A DNA stretch of 23,935 nt from a virus, in IMG/VR virus record IMGVR_UViG_3300028025_002640, positions 1-23,935 of that record; one strand, given 5' to 3'. The translations under genes were made by a program, and so were the position numbers. How positions within the stretch are numbered: position 1 is the first letter of the stretch; every line of letters begins with the position of its first letter. Below the pieces are notes generated by a model. That model was not told where the DNA came from and did not search any database. It was given only the letters and a program-made list of their open reading frames with translations. Of the stretch, positions 19,616-23,935 are shown piece after piece.

Positions 19616-19941
19616 TGAAAGAAGTATATATCTATCTTGGTATAATAGTTTTAGTTTTTGGATACTTACTATTCATTCAAAGACAGACTAACAAGTACAT
19701 TGACCAGCTTGAATCTTTAGAGGGCCAAAAGCGCAAAGAGTTAAGATATGAGATAGATAAGCTACAAAGTAAACAATCGGATATTGACAGTTCAATAAAT
19801 ACACTCAAAACATATATCGATAAAAAAGATATACAACTTAACACAAACATTCAACTTATAAACTCCAAAAAAAATGTACAAATTCGTAATGTTAGCGATA
19901 GCAGTTACAATGCTATTCTCAAAATCCTACAGTCAAAATAA
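19615..19941 (+). CDS. Inner-membrane spanin-like protein (i-spanin candidate, 108 aa)
   Basis: There is one N-terminal membrane segment (YIYLGIIVLVFGYLLFI, residues 5-21) followed by a long charged helical region (25-90: LESLEGQKRKELRYEIDKLQ, SIDSSINTLKTYIDKKD-like pattern) that should form a coiled coil in the periplasm. This is the i-spanin plan of phage Rz-type proteins. It is encoded directly after the amidase (TAATG junction), and the next gene starts inside its 3' end in another frame, as with Rz/Rz1. The assignment is based on topology and position, since spanins have little sequence conservation. Confidence 0.55.
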   Translation: MKEVYIYLGIIVLVFGYLLFIQRQTNKYIDQLESLEGQKRKELRYEIDKLQSKQSDIDSSINTLKTYIDKKDIQLNTNIQLINSKKNVQIRNVSDSSYNAILKILQSK

Positions 19942-20323
19942 CATACAAGTCAAAGTAATAAACGGCGATACTTTATTTGTATTCAATAAAGAATATGCAA
20001 ATTATATAGTTTCTAAATACGATAGTTTAAAACACTATAAAATCTCTTTCAATGTTTGTGCTGATGTACTTAGTGACTGCGCAAAATTAAGAGATAACTA
20101 CAAGTTATTGACAACTCAAAAAGATAGCTTAATCGATAACCTGCACAAACAAGTTTTATACTGCGAGGGGATATCTGAATCTTATCATAAATCCGAAATA
20201 CTAAACAAACAACTTCAAAAGGATTTAAGACGTCAACTTAAAAAGACTAAAATCTGGAACGGTATAGGCTGGGGGGCTATAACTGCAACAGTTATCACTT
20301 CACTAATACTGATACTTAAATGA
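19874..20323 (+). CDS. Exported protein with C-terminal membrane helix, overlapping spanin partner candidate (149 aa)
   Basis: The N-terminus MYKFVMLAIAVTMLFSKSYS is a signal peptide (no Cys, so no lipobox), and the C-terminus (IWNGIGWGAITATVITSLIL, residues ~127-146) is a membrane segment. Between them is a charged helical region (KLRDNYKLLTTQKDSLIDNL, SEILNKQLQKDLRRQLKK) likely to form a coiled coil. It overlaps the upstream spanin-like gene by 68 bases in a different frame. In lambda the outer spanin is a lipoprotein; this one is not, so it may instead be a second inner-membrane periplasmic helix, a u-spanin-like variant or an unrelated membrane protein. Its stop overlaps the next start (ATGA). 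Confidence 0.5.
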   Translation: MYKFVMLAIAVTMLFSKSYSQNNIQVKVINGDTLFVFNKEYANYIVSKYDSLKHYKISFNVCADVLSDCAKLRDNYKLLTTQKDSLIDNLHKQVLYCEGISESYHKSEILNKQLQKDLRRQLKKTKIWNGIGWGAITATVITSLILILK

Positions 20324-21177
20324 AATTATATAGACCAAAGTTATACTACCAGACCGATGCTGAACTATTGAAATTTCAAGAGGCTTTAGAATCTGTCAGA
20401 GGGGAATCACAAACCCACAAAAAAAAGAAATTAGAGAAGTGGTTGGTTGTCTCAGATGTACATAGACCATTTCATAACAAAGCACTTTGGTCTAAGCTAC
20501 TTCAACTTATCAAAGACTTAGGAGGTTCGCTTTATGGAATAGTTTTGGCTGGTGATTTTTTAGATTTATATACTTTAGGTAGTTACAATTCAGAGTCTTT
20601 AGCTAATCTGTCAGGACTTACTCTTCAAGATGAATATATTGATGGCTTAGAGGGAATGGATGACTTAAACAAGGTACTACGAAAGAATGCTAAAAAGTAT
20701 TTCTTATTCGGGAATCACGAAGACAGATATTTCAGGCATATCAAAGAGAAGGATAACGCCAAATATGGCGGTGCATTACTTAACCCTATTGAGGCTTTAT
20801 ACTTATACGAGAACGGCTGGGAAGTTAAAACAGACTGGATGTCGGACTATTTCACTTTAGGCGAACATTTAGACGTGATACATGGAATTTATACAAGCGT
20901 ACACTCAGCAAAGACTCACTTAGACAAAACTAATCACTCAGTAATGTTTGGACATACCCATCGCGTTCAATGTTATCATAGTGGCAATAAGGCAGCTTAT
21001 AACATAGGCGGTTTATACGACATCAAAAGTAAAGGCTTCAACTATATGCCAAGATTACAAAGGCAAACGTGGGCAAATGGCTTTGCAATAGTCAACATAA
21101 ACGATGAGGGTGAGTTCTATGTTGAGCAGGTTAACGTATGGAATGATTGTTTTTTAGCTGAAGGTAAAATGTATTAA
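20320..21177 (+). CDS. Calcineurin-like metallophosphoesterase
   Basis: The protein has 285 residues. The metallophosphoesterase signature is complete: SDVH (D46, H48), GDFLD (D79), GNHED (N132, H133), the isolated His188 in VIHG and GHTH (H212, H214). These residues bind two metal ions that hydrolyse phosphate mono- or diesters. The N-terminal ~40 residues (QTDAELLKFQEALESVRGES, then KKKK) are a helical extension. The substrate is unknown: nucleic acid 3'-phosphates, nucleotides, or a cyclic signalling nucleotide of a defence system are possible, and the last would be an anti-defence role (speculative). It overlaps the preceding gene by 4 bases (ATGA) and is the last gene before promoter copy 4. 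Confidence 0.75.
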   Translation: MKLYRPKLYYQTDAELLKFQEALESVRGESQTHKKKKLEKWLVVSDVHRPFHNKALWSKLLQLIKDLGGSLYGIVLAGDFLDLYTLGSYNSESLANLSGLTLQDEYIDGLEGMDDLNKVLRKNAKKYFLFGNHEDRYFRHIKEKDNAKYGGALLNPIEALYLYENGWEVKTDWMSDYFTLGEHLDVIHGIYTSVHSAKTHLDKTNHSVMFGHTHRVQCYHSGNKAAYNIGGLYDIKSKGFNYMPRLQRQTWANGFAIVNINDEGEFYVEQVNVWNDCFLAEGKMY

Positions 21178-21186
21178 AAAAAATAA

Positions 21187-21234
21187 AAAAAAGATAACAA
21201 AAGTTTTCTAATATAAAATAGTTTTGTAATTTCG
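21187..21234 (+). promoter_or_regulatory. Phage promoter, 19-mer class, copy 4
   Basis: The 19-mer AAAAAAGATAACAAAAGTT is at 21187-21205. TTTC (21205-21208) stands at the -33 position and TAATTTCG (21227-21234) at -7, with an 18-bp spacer; both boxes deviate by one base. Transcription should start near 21238, giving a CA-repeat leader to the ATG at 21269. Confidence 0.65.
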
Positions 21235-21268
21235 TCTTATTATTAACACACACACAAACACACAAGAC

Positions 21269-22642
21269 ATGCAAAAAGATTATTTAAGTTTTTTAGAAAA
21301 CAAAAAACACTCTATTGGCAATTTTGGATTTGATGCTAATTATTTTCCAGAGATTGCATTTGACTTTCAAAAACATATTATAGAGAAATCTATTAAAAAA
21401 GGTCGTATAGCTATTTTTGCTGATACTGGATTAGGTAAAACTTTAATTCAAATATCAATAGCTAAAAATATAATCAATCACACTAATAAGAAAGTTTTAA
21501 TATTAACACCTTTAGCAGTTGCTTTTCAATTTATATTAGAAGCTGAGAAATTAGGAATAGACGATATAGAATATTCTAAGGATGGAAGTCATACTAAAAA
21601 AATTGTAATTTGTAATTATGAAAGATTACATTATTTTGATAGTAATGACTTTATAGGAGTTATATTAGACGAAAGCAGTATATTAAAAAACTTTGATGGA
21701 AAAATTAAAAATCAAATTACATCTTTTATAAAGAAAATACCTTATAGATTTTTATCAACTGCAACTCCATCTCCAAATGATTTTATAGAATTAGGTACAA
21801 GTAGTGAGGCTTTAGGTTATATGGGTTACATGGATATGTTAACTAAATTTTTTAAAAACAATCAAAACTCAGTAGATAGTAATAATAGAAATATTGGAGA
21901 AAAGTATTATTTAAAGCCACACGCTGAAAAGGATTTTTTTGCATGGGTTAACCAATGGTCTATAATGGTAAAAATGCCAAGTGATTTAGGTTATAGTAAT
22001 GATAGATATAAATTACCTGAATTGATTGTAAACAAACATATAGTAGAAAATCAATCTCTAATAGATATAAACGGACAAGTTCAATTATTTACTCCTATTG
22101 CAAAGTCAATGACAGAAGTAAGATTTGAACAAAAAGAAACAGAGGAAAAAAGATGTGAAAAATCAATAGAACTTGCAAAAGACAAAACATCTGTATACTG
22201 GTGTAATACAAATAATGAAAGTAGTATTTTAAAGTCTTTAGATAAGGAAGCTGTAGAAATAATAGGTAGCCAGTCAATAGATAAAAAAGAAGAGATATTA
22301 TTATCATTTGCTAATGGAGAAATAAAAAGGCTTATAACTAAAGCTAAAATGACTTCAATGGGTTTAAACTGGCAGCATTGTAATCATTCTGTATTTTTTC
22401 CTACATGGAGTTATGAGCAATACTATCAAGCTATAAGACGTTTTTGGAGATTTGGTCAAAAAAATGATGTAACTATTGATATGGTTATTTCTGATGGTCA
22501 AACAAGAGTAATAGAGGCTCTACAACAAAAAACTCAAAAAGCAATAGAACTATATGAAAATTTAACTAAAAATGTCAACGAATCATTTATACATAAAACA
22601 AAAGAATTTAATAAAGAAATAATTAAACCTAATTTTATTTAA
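21269..22642 (+). CDS. SNF2-family DEAD/DEAH-type helicase/translocase
   Basis: The protein has 457 residues. Walker A ADTGLGKT (51-58), a DESS box (134-137) in place of DEAH, motif III STATPSPND (163-171) and motif VI QAIRRFWRFGQ (387-397) show an SF2 ATPase of the SNF2 type. Phage versions of this size usually accompany DNA methyltransferase genes and probably translocate along double-stranded DNA. Here the beta-class methyltransferase follows 21 bases later. The gene is distinctly A/T-rich at third codon positions compared with neighbours, as in its partner, suggesting joint acquisition. It has its own 19-mer promoter and the pair is closed by a terminator. Function together with the methyltransferase (DNA modification or repair) is inferred from this pairing. 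Confidence 0.8.
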   Translation: MQKDYLSFLENKKHSIGNFGFDANYFPEIAFDFQKHIIEKSIKKGRIAIFADTGLGKTLIQISIAKNIINHTNKKVLILTPLAVAFQFILEAEKLGIDDIEYSKDGSHTKKIVICNYERLHYFDSNDFIGVILDESSILKNFDGKIKNQITSFIKKIPYRFLSTATPSPNDFIELGTSSEALGYMGYMDMLTKFFKNNQNSVDSNNRNIGEKYYLKPHAEKDFFAWVNQWSIMVKMPSDLGYSNDRYKLPELIVNKHIVENQSLIDINGQVQLFTPIAKSMTEVRFEQKETEEKRCEKSIELAKDKTSVYWCNTNNESSILKSLDKEAVEIIGSQSIDKKEEILLSFANGEIKRLITKAKMTSMGLNWQHCNHSVFFPTWSYEQYYQAIRRFWRFGQKNDVTIDMVISDGQTRVIEALQQKTQKAIELYENLTKNVNESFIHKTKEFNKEIIKPNFI

Positions 22643-22663
22643 CACTTTTAAACACACATTATT

Positions 22664-23695
22664 ATGGAAAACAAAGTAAAAGACCAAATCGTAACAAATG
22701 ATTATGCTATTTACAATAGCGATTGTATGTTAGTATTACCAACTATTGATAGTGAAAGTATAGACCTTTCAATTTATAGTCCTCCATTTGCAGGTTTATA
22801 TAATTATTCAAGTTCTGAAAATGATTTCAGCAACTGTGAAAGTAAAGAACAATTTTTAGAACAATATGAATTTTTAGTTAAAGAGATTGCAAGAGTTACT
22901 AAGGCTGGAAGAATAACTGCCGTACATTGTACTGATGTATTTGATAATACTTGTAGATTGTGGGATTTTCCACACGAAATAATAAGAATACATGAGAAGT
23001 ACGGATTTGAATATAGAAATAGAATAACTATTTGGAAAGAGCCTTTAAAAGTTAGAATGAGGACAATGGTTCAATCTTTAATGCACAAATTTATAGTTGA
23101 GGATTCTACAAAATGTTTTACTGCAATGCCTGACTATGTACTTGTATTTACTAAAAAAGGAGAAAACAAAGTCCCAGTAACTCACGAGAAAGGATTATTA
23201 AAATATTTTGGTGAAACTCCTATACTTCCAAATATATTAAGAGCGTGGAATAACGCTAATAATACAGATTTAAACGAAGAGCAATTATGGGATTATCTTA
23301 ATAAAAAATTTAAAAATCATGATGACCCAAAAAGTAATAAATTAAGTCATTATATTTGGCAGCGTTACGCTTCAAGTGTTTGGGATGACATTAGAATAGA
23401 TAATGTTTTACCATTCAAAGATAGTAAAGAAGAAGATGACGAAAAGCATGTACATCCTTTACAATTAGATGTTATTGATAGATTAGTTGAGTTATATTCA
23501 AATCCAAACGAAGTAGTATTAACTCCTTTTATGGGAGTAGGCTCTGAAGTTTATAGTCCAGTTTCATTGGGTAGAAAAGCAATAGGCATAGAATTAAAAG
23601 ATAGTTATTATAAACAAGCTATTTTAAATATGAAAGAAGCTAATAAAAGATTTGCAAATGAAAAAATAGAATATAATTTGTTTGACTTACATTAA
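22664..23695 (+). CDS. Beta-class DNA methyltransferase (N4-cytosine or N6-adenine)
   Basis: The protein has 343 residues. Motif IV is SPPF (39-42 in LSIYSPPFAGLYNYSS) near the N-terminus. Motif X-like HPLQLDVIDRLVELY comes before motif I, TPFMGVGSEVY (287-297) near the C-terminus. The order IV...X-I is that of beta-class methyltransferases. SPPF with Ser favours N4-cytosine over N6-adenine chemistry, but that is not certain. The target domain is the middle part (~130-240). It uses AdoMet to methylate DNA, probably to protect phage DNA from restriction. Preceded by a leader with AAACACACATT and by the SNF2-like helicase, it ends 4 bases before a terminator. A/T-rich codon use like its partner. 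Confidence 0.8.
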   Translation: MENKVKDQIVTNDYAIYNSDCMLVLPTIDSESIDLSIYSPPFAGLYNYSSSENDFSNCESKEQFLEQYEFLVKEIARVTKAGRITAVHCTDVFDNTCRLWDFPHEIIRIHEKYGFEYRNRITIWKEPLKVRMRTMVQSLMHKFIVEDSTKCFTAMPDYVLVFTKKGENKVPVTHEKGLLKYFGETPILPNILRAWNNANNTDLNEEQLWDYLNKKFKNHDDPKSNKLSHYIWQRYASSVWDDIRIDNVLPFKDSKEEDDEKHVHPLQLDVIDRLVELYSNPNEVVLTPFMGVGSEVYSPVSLGRKAIGIELKDSYYKQAILNMKEANKRFANEKIEYNLFDLH

Positions 23696-23699
23696 ATTA

Positions 23700-23733
23700 A
23701 ATAGCCTATCTAATTGGTAGGCTATTATTTTTT
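23700..23733 (+). terminator. Intrinsic terminator after the methyltransferase
   Basis: AATAGCCTATC (23700-23710) pairs with GGTAGGCTATT (23716-23726): 11 bp including one wobble, 5-nt loop, followed by A and six T (23728-23733). It closes the helicase-methyltransferase unit. Confidence 0.85.
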
Positions 23734-23747
23734 ATTATATTTACATT

Positions 23748-23935
23748 ATGATAGAATTTATTCACACAATTCAGATTCCAGTATCTCAGTTAGTCCCTAA
23801 CAATGGACAGATAGATGGCATCCCAAAGAATCCAAGATTTATCCGTAATGAGAGATTTGAAAAGCTGGTTAAGTCTATTCAAGATAACCCAGAGTTTTTA
23901 GGAGCGCGTGAACTGATAGTGCATAAACAAGGTGA
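23748..23935 (+). CDS. ParB/Srx-like nuclease-domain protein, N-terminal part (3' end outside window)
   Basis: The ATG at 23748 opens a frame that stays open to the right edge (62 complete codons). The protein begins MIEFIHTIQIPVSQLVPNNG, then QIDGIPKNPRFIRNERFEKL, then VKSIQDNPEFLGARELIVHK. This is the typical start of the ParB-like proteins of Bacteroidota phages, where 'iPvs.LvPN.gQi.GlPkNPR' leads into a ParB/sulfiredoxin-fold domain. In many phages that domain stands alone or fused to a methyltransferase. It starts 14 bases after the T-tract of the preceding terminator. The identification is from the N-terminal motif only. Confidence 0.65.
   Translation, partial: MIEFIHTIQIPVSQLVPNNGQIDGIPKNPRFIRNERFEKLVKSIQDNPEFLGARELIVHKQG

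Noticed and set aside
21219-21226. TAGTTTTG as the -7 box of promoter copy 4
   Set aside because: It leaves only 10 bp to the -33 position; TAATTTCG at 21227-21234 has the expected spacing.
21269-23695. Helicase plus methyltransferase as a DISARM or BREX defence system
   Set aside because: No nuclease, PLD, phosphatase or other named components of those systems are nearby; a phage modification pair is the simpler reading.
23736-23743. TATATTTA as a -7 promoter box for the ParB-like gene
   Set aside because: It lacks the final TTTG and its -33 position falls inside the terminator stem; the match is expected by chance in A/T-rich DNA.

Overview
This window is a piece of a tailed double-stranded DNA phage or prophage genome from a Bacteroidota host, most likely a flavobacterium-like one. 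The evidence is the AT-rich sequence, single-strand gene packing with TAATG and ATGA junctions, and almost no Shine-Dalgarno sites. A/CA-rich leaders and promoters with the Bacteroidota signature (TTTG, 19 bp, TAnnTTTG) also fit, as does a signal peptide ending in FGQSQ. All recognised genes are on the + strand. No tRNA, CRISPR array, integrase, terminase, primase or DNA polymerase is visible here.

Layout. 1-1122: the C-terminal end of the tape measure protein and two small genes. 1135-2531: a cassette of small unknown genes with its own promoter and terminators. 2572-10986: the virion block. It holds a ClpP-type prohead protease fused to a scaffold-like tail, an Ig-like (ASH) structural protein, the major capsid protein, a tail-tube-like protein, the portal, a head-tail connector, a fibre-like protein, a small unknown and a holin; terminators fall after the capsid and tube genes and at the end. 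10999-17660: a replication, recombination and modification block with an ERF annealing protein, small regulators (one with three tandem helix-turn-helix modules), a structured RNA leader, a replisome organizer carrying iteron-like repeats, a small C5-cytosine methyltransferase, a glucosaminidase and a RuvC-like nuclease. 17671-18828: four small unknown genes. 18887-21177: a lysis-like cassette (N-acetylmuramoyl-L-alanine amidase, two overlapping spanin-like proteins, a metallophosphoesterase) behind a consensus promoter with three operator-like sites. 21187-23733: an SNF2-type helicase plus a beta-class DNA methyltransferase, with their own promoter and terminator. From 23748: the start of a ParB-like gene that leaves the window.

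How it fits together. Four promoters share the identical 19-mer AAAAAAGATAACAAAAGTT just upstream of the -33 position and each opens a separate block (1135, 10999, 17671, 21187). This looks like one coordinately controlled promoter class. The virion block and the amidase cassette use different promoters without that 19-mer.

The most unusual features are: (1) an 18-bp hairpin ending in nine T residues directly before the replisome organizer start codon, whose 10-nt apical loop contains an exact 8-nt complement to an upstream segment (a candidate pseudoknot or attenuator); (2) three repeats inside the replisome organizer that are conserved as DNA although the third lies in another reading frame, which suggests the replication origin; (3) three related operator-like dyads spaced by about two and three helical turns over the amidase promoter; (4) the repeated 19-mer promoter element.
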